Assembly: GCA_963816725.1 (NCBI GenBank)
Contig: CAWFMC010000005.1
Location: 352,221 to 416,220 of the forward strand
Direction of reading: 5' to 3'
DNA: 64,000 bases
Origin: CAVSUB01 sp963816725
GTDB lineage: Bacteria > Acidobacteriota > Vicinamibacteria > Vicinamibacterales > 2-12-FULL-66-21
The notes below the pieces were generated by a model, which was not told where the DNA came from, searched no databases, and saw nothing but the letters and a program-made list of their open reading frames with translations. Positions 56,456 to 64,000 of the stretch are shown one piece after another. The position numbers were made by a program, and so were the translations under genes. Position 1 is the first letter of the stretch; every line of letters begins with the position of its first letter.

Positions 56456-56518
56456 ATGGCCCGCAACGTCGCGGGCGAAGGCCCGGGGCCCGCGGCGGCG
56501 CCCGATTGCTGGAGGTAG
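56456..56518 (+). CDS. Possible uORF ahead of ftrB
   Basis: A 20-codon ORF whose TAG lies inside the ribosome-binding region of ftrB and ends 2 nt before its ATG. A TAGAGT hexamer lies about 10 nt before its own ATG. Only position supports it; the peptide has one cysteine and is otherwise low-complexity. Confidence 0.25.
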   Translation: MARNVAGEGPGPAAAPDCWR

Positions 56519-56520
56519 CA

Positions 56521-56946
56521 ATGGCCATCAGGCCGAGCGAGGCGAGCGTGGCGCGGATCACGACCTTCATCGCCAAGTATTGCGAGAAGAGCGGCACGAC
56601 GACCCATCCGGATCCGGCGATCACCGAGGCGGTCGCGCTCGGTCTTGCGGGACATCTCGACACGCTCGGCAAGCCGCTCTGCCCCTGCCGGTTCTATCCG
56701 AGCAAGCAGGAGGAGATCACCCACCGCACGTGGATCTGCGCCTGCGACGACATGCAGATCTACAAGTATTGCCACTGCCTGCTGTTCGTGAACGCCGAGG
56801 GGCTGCCGATCACCGAGTACCTGCCCGAGGGGCACGACGGTCGCGTCGCATACGGGCTCGTGAAGGACCCGACGCCCGACAAAGGGCGGCCGCTGCGTCA
56901 CAAGTCGGAAGAGCGGGAAGAGGAGCGGCGCCAGCGGCGATCCTGA
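56521..56946 (+). CDS. ftrB: Ferredoxin:thioredoxin reductase catalytic (beta) chain
   Basis: A 141-residue iron-sulfur protein with the exact FTR cysteine spacing: C54-P-C56, 16 residues, C73-A-C75, 8 residues, C84-H-C86. Together these hold a 4Fe-4S cluster next to a redox disulfide that reduces thioredoxin from ferredoxin. The middle CPC is CAC. The C-terminus adds about 30 charged residues (KSEEREEERRQRRS). No variable (alpha) chain gene or thioredoxin gene is nearby, so this is the orphan FTR seen in some anaerobes and heterotrophs. GGAGG before ATG 56521 is clear. Confidence 0.9.
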   Translation: MAIRPSEASVARITTFIAKYCEKSGTTTHPDPAITEAVALGLAGHLDTLGKPLCPCRFYPSKQEEITHRTWICACDDMQIYKYCHCLLFVNAEGLPITEYLPEGHDGRVAYGLVKDPTPDKGRPLRHKSEEREEERRQRRS

Positions 56947-56974
56947 CGGTTCCGACGCCACTGTACGCGAGAAC

Positions 56975-57300
56975 TCAGTGTCGCTGTTCGGTGCCGTGGC
57001 GCTCCGGCGCTCCCGCCACATCCGTCCACAGGTTGACGACATGGCGGAAGCGATCGGCGGAGGCCAGGTCGGGCACCAGCGCCACGATTCGCGTTCCGTC
57101 GCCTTAGATCGCAAACACGCTCGGTCCGGCGTGGTCGATCAGGCGCGGAGCGGACCAGACCCGCGGTGCACCGTGGACGAACATCCCCTTCCTGACTTGG
57201 CCGCGGAGTTGCCTTGCCTCAAGCTGAGGAGCAAGGTCGTCACCTGTCGCCTCCGCTCCTCCCGTCCTCGAGCGTCGACCGGGCTCGTTGCGGTCAGCAT
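56975..57300 (-). pseudogene. Relic: apparent ECF-sigma head joined to kinase/TolB-type tail
   Basis: On the minus strand, 57300-57190 encodes about 37 residues including RRQVTTLLLSLRQGNSAA, which resembles the N-terminus of acidobacterial ECF sigma factors. After a frame change, 57184-56975 reads MFVHGAPRVWSAPRLIDHAG, PSVFAI, a TAA stop, then GDGTRIVALVPDLASADRFR and HVVNLWTDVAG up to TGA. That resembles the C-terminal propeller end of acidobacterial Ser/Thr kinases (PDGxRI, ALVP, LNW-like). Such sigma and kinase genes are often neighbours, so an internal deletion of a sigma-kinase locus explains the join. The remaining gap to 57450 holds nothing else. Confidence 0.4.
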
Positions 57301-57450
57301 TCTAGTCCTGCAGGGCGTCGAAAAAACTTCTAGGTCCATGCCAGATCCGTCCGGCTTTTTCCGCCTTTCTGGATGCATTCGCCGGCCGGGGGCGTCGCCA
57401 CCGACCGCCACGAGCACGCACACCGTGTATCTACACAAGGAGCCACCAGC

Positions 57451-58809
57451 ATGACTGCCCGACGACCCTATCTGCGTTTCCTGCCTGCGCTCACCCGTGT
57501 GCTGGGCATCGTCTTTATCGGGGCCACCATCGCTCCGATAGCCGAGGCGGCGCTGCCCTCTGGCAATCCGGTCCAGCAATGGAACCAAATTGCCGAGGAT
57601 ACGGTGGTAGCTTCCGGGGCCTTCCAGAATGAAGGGCTGATCTACATGGCGTACGCCGCGGCCGCGGTCTACGACGCGGTGACGGCGATCGAGGGAGGAT
57701 ACGAGCCTTACGCCATCAGAGTCCCCGCTTCGCCAAGCGCCTCGGCGGCCGCGGCGGTCGTCGAAGCGGCTTACACAGTCCTGCGCTACCACTTCCCTGC
57801 CCAGGCTGCCTCCCTGGACGCCCGGCACACCGAGGCGCTCGCACTCATCACGGACGGGCCGGCCAGCATCGCCGCCGGCCGGGAGGTGGGCGTGGCCGCC
57901 GCGAACGCGATCATCGAATTGCGGAGCGGCGACGGCCGCCTGACGCCCATCGGCGTGACCTCTCCCGTCGACGCGCACCAGCCGGGACCGGGGGTGTGGC
58001 GGCGAACGCCTGCGCCGATGGCTCCATTCGCGCCCCCGCAAACGCCGTGGGTAGGGGACGTGCAGCCGTTCGTCCTGCGCGAGCCGGGTCAGTTCCATCC
58101 CGCCCCGCCGCCGCCCCTCCAGAGTCAGCGCTGGGTGGAGCAGTTCGACGAGGTCCGGGCCTACGGTTCGGCGACGAGTGGCATCCGCAGCGCCGAGCAG
58201 ACGGCCATCGCAAGGTTCTGGACGGCGAACGTCATCAGGCAATACAACCGTCTGGGGCGGGAGGTCGCCTCGGCGCACGCACTGACTCTGGTGGACACCG
58301 CTCGCCTCCTTGCCATGATCAACGTCGTCGGCGCCGACGCGCAGATCGCGGTAATGCACTGGAAGTACACCTTCCTGTTCTGGCGGCCGGTCACGGCAAT
58401 CGATCCATCGGCGGTCGTCGCCGACGGCTTCGGGCCGGTGCCTGGTTTTGACGATGGGAACAGGAGGACGGTGGAGGAACCGAACTGGCGTCCGCTCATC
58501 GCAACGCCGAATCACCCTGAATACCCTGGCGCCCACGGCTCAATCACGGCCGCGGTCTCGGAGGTGCTGTCGGAGGTGCTCCAGACGGACGCGATCGACG
58601 TCGACGTGCATGGCTTCGATCCGTCCGGGCCGATGGGAAACCTGAACGCGACGCGCCACTTCGAGACGGTCGCCGATCTGCGCGACGAGATCGTCAATGC
58701 CCGGTTGTGGGCTGGCCTGCACTATCGAGGCTCGAGCGAGGCAGGCGTGGATCTCGGTCGACAGGTGGCACATTACGCCCTGAATCACGCGTTCCGGCCG
58801 GAGCGATAG
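57451..58809 (+). CDS. Vanadium-dependent haloperoxidase-type PAP2 enzyme
   Basis: A 452-residue exported protein (signal about 1-33, ending IAEA) of the vanadium haloperoxidase/acid-phosphatase superfamily. All the vanadate ligands of fungal chloroperoxidase have counterparts with matching spacing: K305 and R312 (KYTFLFWR), H362 in PEYPGAHGS, R418 and H424 (RLWAGLH). The serine of the usual SGH is glycine (GAH). It may oxidise halides with peroxide or act as a phosphatase; bacterial members of this clade are mostly untested. AAGGAG 9 nt before ATG 57451 sets the start. A strong hairpin follows at 58822. Confidence 0.88.
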   Translation: MTARRPYLRFLPALTRVLGIVFIGATIAPIAEAALPSGNPVQQWNQIAEDTVVASGAFQNEGLIYMAYAAAAVYDAVTAIEGGYEPYAIRVPASPSASAAAAVVEAAYTVLRYHFPAQAASLDARHTEALALITDGPASIAAGREVGVAAANAIIELRSGDGRLTPIGVTSPVDAHQPGPGVWRRTPAPMAPFAPPQTPWVGDVQPFVLREPGQFHPAPPPPLQSQRWVEQFDEVRAYGSATSGIRSAEQTAIARFWTANVIRQYNRLGREVASAHALTLVDTARLLAMINVVGADAQIAVMHWKYTFLFWRPVTAIDPSAVVADGFGPVPGFDDGNRRTVEEPNWRPLIATPNHPEYPGAHGSITAAVSEVLSEVLQTDAIDVDVHGFDPSGPMGNLNATRHFETVADLRDEIVNARLWAGLHYRGSSEAGVDLGRQVAHYALNHAFRPER

Positions 58810-58821
58810 CCTCCACACGTG

Positions 58822-58862
58822 GATGCTGCGGGAGCGCTCCCAACGGGGCCGCCCGCAGCATC
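58822..58862 (+). terminator. Stem-loop after the haloperoxidase gene
   Basis: GATGCTGCGGG (58822-58832) pairs perfectly over 11 bp with CCCGCAGCATC (58852-58862). It lies 13 nt after the stop. No T-tract follows, so it may be a terminator of the GC-rich type or an RNA-stability element. Confidence 0.55.
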
Positions 58863-58868
58863 GCCCTC

Positions 58869-58916
58869 ACGTTCGGACAACCGCGCTGGGATCCGAACGT
58901 CCGGCTGTTCTAAAAT
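58869..58916 (+). promoter_or_regulatory. Operator-like inverted repeat and -10 of the membrane protein gene
   Basis: ACGTTCGGA (58869-58877) and TCCGAACGT (58892-58900) are perfect 9-bp inverted repeats with centres 23 bp apart, two helical turns. The -10 TAAAAT (58911-58916) lies just downstream, so the second arm covers the -35 region. The predicted start near 58923 leaves a 20-nt leader with GGCGGA before ATG 58944. Confidence 0.55.
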
Positions 58917-58943
58917 CCGCTGCCTGACCGTGGCGGCGGACCC

Positions 58944-60419
58944 ATGAGCACACCCAACTCCGGAAACCATCGCCTTGCGGCGAGATTGCGCACCACCGCG
59001 CGGCTAGCGGTGTTGATGATGGTTCCGCTCGTCATGTACTTCACCACGCGTGGCACATGGGACCCGCGCGAGCAGAACCTTGATGCCGCGTGGAGCGCCG
59101 GGTTCTTTGCTTCACAGGCGGAATCGATGCTCCACGGGCGGCTCGACGTGCCGCCGGACACGATCATCGGCGAGTGCTTCGAGCGGGATGGCCGCTGTTA
59201 CGGCTACTTCGGCGTGACACCCAGCTTTGTCCGGCTTCCGCTGCTCGGGGTCCTCCGCTACCTCCGCTCGGCACTGACCCCGATGTTTCTCGCGCTCGCG
59301 ATCCTGCTCGCGTATTGGGCGGCGCTGCAGATGATCCAGCGATCGCTTCGCGAGTCTCCGCAGGCGGGGCAGTCGCCGCGTCTGGCGCTCGGGTATCTCG
59401 TTCTCGCCGCCGCCGCCCTGGGTCCGGGTGGGTCCCTCATCTTCGTGACCCGGCCCGCCGTGTACGAAGAAGCCATCGCGTGGGGTGTGGCGTTCGTCCT
59501 GTTGTCGTTGAACCACGTCTGGGCGTGGCATTCGGGCGAGCGCCGCAGTCTCGTGCCGGCCGTGATCTTTGGCGTGGCCGCCGCCAATGCCAGGCCTACC
59601 GCCTCCATCGTCTGTGCCGTGCTCGGTCTGACGGTCGCGGCCATCTCGTATCGGACGCGCAAGCGGCCCGCCGATCCGATGATCGCCAGGTCCCGACTCG
59701 GAACACGTGGCGTGCTGATCGCCGCTCTGTGTCTCAGCCTCGCGCCCGGACTCACGGCGGCCGCCGTCTTCTGGCTGAAGCTCCGATCGCCGATGCCGAG
59801 CCCGCTGCTGAATCAACAAGTCGCGCAGGCCCCGCACTGGCAGGCGGTTCGGGAACGCAATGGGGGCAGGACGGCCGGGCTGCTGTTTGCGCCGACCGAG
59901 TTGGTCGCCTACTTCAGGCCGGACGCGGTGGTCGGTCGCCGTGAATGGCCGTACTTCGACTTCAGGTTTCCGGATGCGTCGATCCTCTGGGTTCCTCCGC
60001 TGCCAGCAGGCGGCGCCTACGTCGAGCGGGTCAGCAGCCTGACGACGACGATGCCGTTGCCGTGGATGGTGAATCTGCTGGTGGCGGGCTGGCTGGCAGT
60101 TCACGCCTGGAGGTTCGCCCGGAACGTCAGAGGTGAATCCTCCTCGATCTCCGTCGACTTCTGGCTGCTCCAAGCCGGCCTGCTCGTGAGCGCGGCGTCG
60201 ATGCCCGTGCTGATCGTGACGACGCATGGCATCACCAATCGCTACCTGAGTGATTTTTTCGCGATTAGTGCCGCGGGGGTCGCGCTCGGACCTTGGGTCG
60301 TGCTCCCTTACTTCGCGCGGCACCCTCGCCTGGCGGCGGCGGCGGGACTCATGGCCCTGCTGCTGGTCATCTGGTCCGTCGTCCTGACCTTCTCGCTCAA
60401 CACCCGCCTCGTGTTTTAG
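58944..60419 (+). CDS. Multi-pass membrane protein, GT-C-like
   Basis: A 491-residue protein with about ten hydrophobic helices and a long first periplasmic loop (about residues 40-105) that contains DPREQNLDAAWS and DGRCYGYFGVTPSFVRLPLL. This layout, an acidic first loop after helix 1, recalls GT-C glycosyltransferases and related polyprenyl-sugar enzymes. No specific family is recognised and catalysis is only inferred. GGCGGA before ATG 58944 and the upstream promoter support the start. The stop overlaps that of the convergent PepSY-like gene by 4 bp (60416-60419). Confidence 0.65.
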   Translation: MSTPNSGNHRLAARLRTTARLAVLMMVPLVMYFTTRGTWDPREQNLDAAWSAGFFASQAESMLHGRLDVPPDTIIGECFERDGRCYGYFGVTPSFVRLPLLGVLRYLRSALTPMFLALAILLAYWAALQMIQRSLRESPQAGQSPRLALGYLVLAAAALGPGGSLIFVTRPAVYEEAIAWGVAFVLLSLNHVWAWHSGERRSLVPAVIFGVAAANARPTASIVCAVLGLTVAAISYRTRKRPADPMIARSRLGTRGVLIAALCLSLAPGLTAAAVFWLKLRSPMPSPLLNQQVAQAPHWQAVRERNGGRTAGLLFAPTELVAYFRPDAVVGRREWPYFDFRFPDASILWVPPLPAGGAYVERVSSLTTTMPLPWMVNLLVAGWLAVHAWRFARNVRGESSSISVDFWLLQAGLLVSAASMPVLIVTTHGITNRYLSDFFAISAAGVALGPWVVLPYFARHPRLAAAAGLMALLLVIWSVVLTFSLNTRLVF

Positions 60420-60925
60420 TCCCCCTTCACGATCTTTCCTTCAGGCGTGACCTCCACCTCACCCCGCGAGAACTCCGCCTCGTACACGTACTTCGGCACC
60501 GGCAAGGTCGAGATTCGCGCCTTCCCGCCCTCCTTCACGATTTCCGCACGCATCTCTGATCGCTCGAGCTGTTTGATGGCCTTGCCCTTGCCGGCAGCAC
60601 GGATGGCCGCCGCGGCCGCCTCGGGCAGGTCCTTCATGTCGATGATCGTCGCGATGTCGAGCACGGTGCCGTCTTCCGCGATGTCCATCTCGCCCTGCCC
60701 GGCCTTGAACTCGATGTCGTACACGACGATGCCGTGTTCCTTATCGACGTCCAGCTTGTCGATCTCGGCGCCGGGGCGGTTCTGTTGAATGGCCTTGGTG
60801 ACCGCCGCGGGAAGGAACTTCCTGCCCTGGTGTGCGCTCTGGCCCTGTGCCGCTATCCCGATCGCCGACGCGGCAAGCGCAGTCGTGATCGGGATGGTAA
60901 GCAGCACGTGCGAAAGTCCGGTCAT
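60416..60925 (-). CDS. Exported PepSY-like protein
   Basis: A 169-residue exported protein: signal peptide (about 1-26, ending GIAAQG), then two similar PepSY-like modules. They are about residues 33-95 (FLPAAVTKAIQQNRPGAEID to YDIEFKAGQGEMDIAEDG) and 98-169 (DLPEAAAAAIRAAGKGKAIK to YEAEFSRGEVEVTPEG). The repeated helix followed by Y-x-x-E-x and V/I-x-x-DG is the family pattern. Such proteins are thought to inhibit or fold-assist secreted enzymes; the partner is unknown. AGGAG 6-7 nt before ATG 60925 sets the start; the frame is open 31 codons upstream. Confidence 0.78.
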   Translation of the reverse strand: MTGLSHVLLTIPITTALAASAIGIAAQGQSAHQGRKFLPAAVTKAIQQNRPGAEIDKLDVDKEHGIVVYDIEFKAGQGEMDIAEDGTVLDIATIIDMKDLPEAAAAAIRAAGKGKAIKQLERSEMRAEIVKEGGKARISTLPVPKYVYEAEFSRGEVEVTPEGKIVKGD

Positions 60926-61064
60926 CGTGTACTCCTGTGTAACCCGCAGCCCCGCGCATGGCCCGGAGAATAGATCGAGATGGGCGCCGCCGCCCTCTGC
61001 GTTTCGTTGGGTGGACACGACGCGGCCACCCTGAGCGCTCCGGGACCGTCTGCCGCCGCCCTGC

Positions 61065-61658
61065 TCAGAAACGAAGGATCAGGCCGAGCGAGGCCCGCGC
61101 GAAATCAAGGTTCCGGGGCCGGTCGAGCACGTCGGTCAGGTCCAAATGGAGATCGCCGAACGTGCGGAAGTAGCGAAGGTCGGCACGCAGGCCCACATGC
61201 GTCCCGAAGAAGAACATCGCGCCGCCGCCAAAGTCCCAGCCCAGGTTGTTGACGTCGCGGCTGAGTGCGTTGCCGAACGCGTCGACCTGGGATCGAATCA
61301 GCCCGAGGCCGACCAGGGCGTAGGGGCGAAATCCGACGCCATGCTGCCCGCCGATCGGAATGCCGACCAGCAGATTGCCAGTCGCGGTCAGGACGCTGCT
61401 GCCGCCGAGGTCGGTCCTGCCGAAGAAATCCGGGCTATGCGCGACATCAGCCTCGAGGCCGAGCACGCCATTGCCCATGTAGGCGAAGCTGCCTCCCCAC
61501 GCGACGCGCTTGGCGTCGATGGCCGCCGAGAGCTGACGGCCCGACCCGCCGCCGAAGTTCACGCCGATGAACGGGATGAACAGCCCGTCGGCGTGCGCGA
61601 TCGCGGGTACCGCGATTCCGATCAGCAGGCTCAGTGCGAGTGTTCGTCTGAGAGACAT
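61065..61658 (-). CDS. Small outer-membrane beta-barrel protein
   Basis: A 197-residue exported protein: signal peptide (about 1-23, cleavage after AHA), then an eight-stranded barrel of the OmpA/opacity type (strands such as GLFIPFIGVNFGGG, GVGFRPYALVGLGLIRSQV and VGLRADLRYFRTFGDLHL) ending LGLILRF with a terminal phenylalanine. GGGAGGA lies 6 nt before ATG 61658 but almost touches the ATG at 61664, so the second ATG is the start. Function unknown; such barrels are usually structural or adhesive. Confidence 0.8.
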   Translation of the reverse strand: MSLRRTLALSLLIGIAVPAIAHADGLFIPFIGVNFGGGSGRQLSAAIDAKRVAWGGSFAYMGNGVLGLEADVAHSPDFFGRTDLGGSSVLTATGNLLVGIPIGGQHGVGFRPYALVGLGLIRSQVDAFGNALSRDVNNLGWDFGGGAMFFFGTHVGLRADLRYFRTFGDLHLDLTDVLDRPRNLDFARASLGLILRF

Positions 61659-61778
61659 GCCCATTCCTCCCCCGAGCCGGACTGAGACCCGGTACGCACG
61701 TCAGTTATACCGGTCCCCACGAGTCTTGTCGCGTGCCGGCCGACCAGCTGATCAGTCCCGCTCGGCGGATCGCGTCGC

Positions 61779-62633
61779 ATGTTCCAATGGATCATGCCAC
61801 CGGTACTTCGCGCCGTCCTCGTGCCTCTGTTGCTATGCGCTGTGACGGCCTGTCACCCTCGCGTGTCGCCGAGGACCCTGCCGCCCCCGCCATCCGCACC
61901 GGACGCGCCCGTCGTCATCGTCACCGGCAATCCCGAGTCCGCCGACGGCGCGACGTGGACGATGAGCGGAACGCTCGAGGGCACGCGCGTCGAGCTCCAG
62001 GGCATTCTCTTGAAGCCGCGCGGCCGGGGACCATTCCCGGCCGTCGTCCTCAGCCATGGCGCGGGTGGTAACGCTCAGACGTATGGGCGCGCGCTCGGGA
62101 CAGTGATGCGAAAGTGGGGGCTGGTCTGCATCGCGACCAACTACACCCACGGTTTGGGCGTGCCACTTGGGACGCCGGGACTGCGGATCGATCAGGGCGC
62201 GAGTCCGGAGAACGCGTTTCGCGCGCACGCCGCGGTCACCGTCCTGGCGCGCCTCGGCTACGTCGATGTCCGGCGCGTCGCCGCCCACGGGCACAGCATG
62301 GGCGCCTTCGTCACGACGGAGTTCGTGGCCACCTATCCGGGCGAGATTCGCGTCGCGTCACACACGGCCGGGGGCGTGCTGGACGGGTTCCCCGATCGTG
62401 GCGTCCCGATCCCGAGCGTGGCGGAGGGCCGGCGCATCGAAACCCCTTATCAATGGCACCATGGCCTCAGGGACTTGGCCGTGCCGTTCCTCCTTGACAA
62501 GCGCTTCGACTCGGTCCTGACGGCGCCGCATGAGGGCTACATCTATCCCCGTCTTGGTCACGCGGAGGTCGCCGAAGACGCCAAGGTCTTGAAACGCATC
62601 AGGACCTGGTACGCCACACATGGCCTGTTCTGA
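61779..62633 (+). CDS. Lipoprotein alpha/beta-hydrolase
   Basis: A 284-residue predicted lipoprotein (lipobox AVTAC, cysteine 25, after a hydrophobic stretch) with an alpha/beta-hydrolase fold of the dienelactone-hydrolase/acetyl-xylan-esterase type. The oxyanion region is VVLSHGAGGN, the nucleophile elbow GHSMG, and the C-terminal PRLGHAEVAED gives the catalytic histidine. An aspartate near LLDKRFDSVL may be the acid. It probably faces the periplasm or cell surface. The start at 61779 or at the next ATG (61794) is uncertain. Alone, flanked by convergent genes. Confidence 0.8.
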   Translation: MFQWIMPPVLRAVLVPLLLCAVTACHPRVSPRTLPPPPSAPDAPVVIVTGNPESADGATWTMSGTLEGTRVELQGILLKPRGRGPFPAVVLSHGAGGNAQTYGRALGTVMRKWGLVCIATNYTHGLGVPLGTPGLRIDQGASPENAFRAHAAVTVLARLGYVDVRRVAAHGHSMGAFVTTEFVATYPGEIRVASHTAGGVLDGFPDRGVPIPSVAEGRRIETPYQWHHGLRDLAVPFLLDKRFDSVLTAPHEGYIYPRLGHAEVAEDAKVLKRIRTWYATHGLF

Positions 62634-62711
62634 TCGTCCGCTGTCCGGGCATGCTGCACGGTCGCTCGAATCGCTTCCGGAGGGCACGCCGGACCCAGCC
62701 GAATCCAGGTA

Positions 62712-63182
62712 TCACGCTGCGCCGCGTCTGCCGGTGCGTCGCAGACGGAGTCGAGCCAATACTTTGTGTGGATCGACGGACGGGTGTAACCGACGCGATG
62801 CGGGCAGTTGCAGGACAACCAGGAAGCCGACTGCGAGCACCCCGAGACCGGCGGAGTGGATCCGAATCGCTCGAAGGATCTCGCACGAGAGGAACACATA
62901 CACCGAGAAGCGGGCCCGCTCGTGCCGTCGCAGCATCAGCACGCCGACGATTGGGGCGATGAGGAAGTAGACGAATCCGTCCCACGGCCTGACACTGCCG
63001 AAATTCAGCCACCGGGTGTGCAGCAGCAACGCGACCGCGTGAATCAGGGGGCTGGCGAGCAGCGCCAGCGTCAAGATCCACAGAATGAATGGGCGGCCTG
63101 GCTGCCTCTCGGCTGCCTCAACCGACCCGCTCGTTGGATCCGGCGCGTTGGCCCGCGCTATGCCGCCCTGCCCTGTGTCCAT
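62712..63182 (-). CDS. Membrane protein of unknown function
   Basis: A 156-residue protein with a polar N-terminus, four hydrophobic helices (about 33-53, 67-85, 93-105, 110-128) and a basic tail (HKVLARLRLRRTGRRG). AGGATCG about 7 nt before ATG 63182 gives a plausible start. No family is recognised. It is convergent with the lipoprotein hydrolase. The 264-bp gap upstream contains no gene I can support. Confidence 0.6.
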   Translation of the reverse strand: MDTGQGGIARANAPDPTSGSVEAAERQPGRPFILWILTLALLASPLIHAVALLLHTRWLNFGSVRPWDGFVYFLIAPIVGVLMLRRHERARFSVYVFLSCEILRAIRIHSAGLGVLAVGFLVVLQLPASRRLHPSVDPHKVLARLRLRRTGRRGAA

Positions 63183-63446
63183 GCGTCGATCCTACTTCGC
63201 TCCGCGCGTGGCCGCGGACGACTCTGCCGCGCTGCGCTCGTACTGCCACGGCGCGCCCCGCCAGAGGGAAGCGGAACACGCGAGCGAAACATCCTGTTGT
63301 GCGATTGACGGTCCACGCCACGGCCGATAGATGCTTCTTCGTGTCAGTAACCCGAGCATCTCGCGATACCATCGGCTGCCCGCCCGGGCCCTGAACCCGA
63401 GCGCTGCTCGGCGGCGTTAGGCCGTCGAGACAACACAGGAGGGCTG

Positions 63447-63941
63447 ATGCGACTCCACTTCTCTCGCGCCTATCTGTCGGCGGCCTACGCGGCATTGTTC
63501 GTCTGTGTGCTCGCGAGTTCGGTATTCGCTCAAGCGCCGGATCCGCACCTCGGTGTCTGGAAGCTCAATTTGGCGAAATCGAAGTATGACCCTGGCCCCG
63601 CTCCCAAGAGCGCCACATCGACATGGGAGGTGGTCGCGGCGGGCACGAAGGTCAGCACAGATGGTATCGCCGCCGATGGGACGCCGAGACGTTGGGAATC
63701 CATTACCAAGTACGACGGCAAAGACTCCCCGATCACCGGCGCGAACCCGGAGGGCGATACCGTCGCCCGAACGCGCGTAGATGAAAGAACCGTCCGCAGC
63801 GTTACCAAGAAGGGCGGGAAGGTCACTATCACCCAGACGTCTGTGGTTTCGCCTGACGGGAAGACACGCACCGTCACCACGACAGGCGTGAATGCGGCGG
63901 GCCAGAAGGTCAACAACATCGCCGTGTACGAGAGGCAGTAG
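63447..63941 (+). CDS. Small exported lipocalin-like protein, unknown function
   Basis: A 164-residue exported protein: signal peptide (about 1-29, cleavage near VFAQ), then GVWKLNLAKSKYDPGPAPKS and alternating beta strands (TWEVVAAGTKVSTDG, TRVDERTVRSVTKKG, GKVTITQTSVVSPDGKTRTV). The WKLNxAKSKY opening is shared by many short acidobacterial secreted proteins annotated as lipocalin-like or hypothetical. AGGAGGG 4 nt before ATG 63447 gives a strong start. It is complete and ends before the window edge. Confidence 0.75.
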   Translation: MRLHFSRAYLSAAYAALFVCVLASSVFAQAPDPHLGVWKLNLAKSKYDPGPAPKSATSTWEVVAAGTKVSTDGIAADGTPRRWESITKYDGKDSPITGANPEGDTVARTRVDERTVRSVTKKGGKVTITQTSVVSPDGKTRTVTTTGVNAAGQKVNNIAVYERQ

Positions 63942-64000
63942 CCGGCGCACTCGCGACGGGTGCCGGGAGCGCGTGCAATGAATCCCGGCACCAGCCTTCA

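Overview
This window is about 64 kb of GC-rich bacterial chromosome, densely coded on both strands. It holds one tRNA gene and no rRNA, insertion sequence, prophage or CRISPR array. The families present point to Acidobacteriota, most likely the Vicinamibacteria branch. They include an ADOP-type duplicated permease with a PadR regulator, an acidobacterial-type VWFA protein, a large VPS10/BNR-repeat protein, ThuA-like proteins, a twin TldD/TldE pair, a nucleoside:H+ symporter-type MFS protein, several secreted sugar-phosphate-isomerase-fold proteins and relics of ADOP and kinase genes. This is inference from gene content; no 16S gene is present.

Layout. 0-10 kb: the end of a TolB-propeller/outer-membrane-barrel protein, agmatinase, a TPR sigma-54 activator, a PilZ protein and the TldD/TldE pair. 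9.5-16.5 kb: a membrane-anchored TPR protein, tRNA-Arg(CCT) overlapping apt, acylphosphatase, a uricase-family protein without the known catalytic residues, a BNR-repeat protein and two small proteins. 16.7-23.4 kb: a ring-cleaving dioxygenase-like protein, then a minus-strand sulfate-uptake operon (outer-membrane porin, Sbp, CysT, CysW, CysA). Ahead of that operon lie a good promoter, a 27-codon leader ORF with six cysteine codons, and mutually exclusive RNA pairings. 23.5-33.5 kb: SGNH hydrolase, adenylate kinase, nucleoside symporter, methylmalonate-semialdehyde dehydrogenase, a ThuA protein interrupted by EF-hands, a DUF2959 lipoprotein, a HAD phosphatase and a GntR/LacI-hybrid regulator. 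33.6-37.2 kb: ADOP permease, PadR and DedA, bracketed by arrays of the same heptamer repeat. 37.5-46 kb: a two-gene ABC exporter, a second ThuA protein, lgt-chrA, and a hybrid histidine kinase behind a tiny uORF. 46-54 kb: DUF169, M50 protease, an FAD disulfide oxidoreductase, and three sugar-isomerase-fold proteins around an MFS transporter. 54-64 kb: a TPR/VWA pair, a ferredoxin:thioredoxin reductase catalytic chain, a vanadium haloperoxidase-type enzyme, membrane proteins, a PepSY-like protein, a small beta-barrel, a lipoprotein hydrolase and small secreted proteins.

How the genes work together. The clearest unit is the sulfate-uptake operon. The porin would carry sulfate across the outer membrane, Sbp would bind it in the periplasm and CysTWA would import it. 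The cysteine-rich leader gives a direct route for cysteine supply to control the whole set, and this is the strongest candidate for an undescribed regulatory system here. A second theme is start-site architecture: several genes have a TANNNT hexamer 6-8 nt before the start codon and no Shine-Dalgarno sequence, which suggests frequent leaderless mRNAs. A third is regulatory DNA laid over start codons or -35 boxes (PadR, the 23.4 kb small protein, the 58.9 kb membrane protein). Gene decay is visible at 52.5 kb (frameshifted ADOP fragment) and 57.0-57.3 kb (an apparent ECF-sigma head joined to a kinase/TolB-type tail with a nonsense codon).
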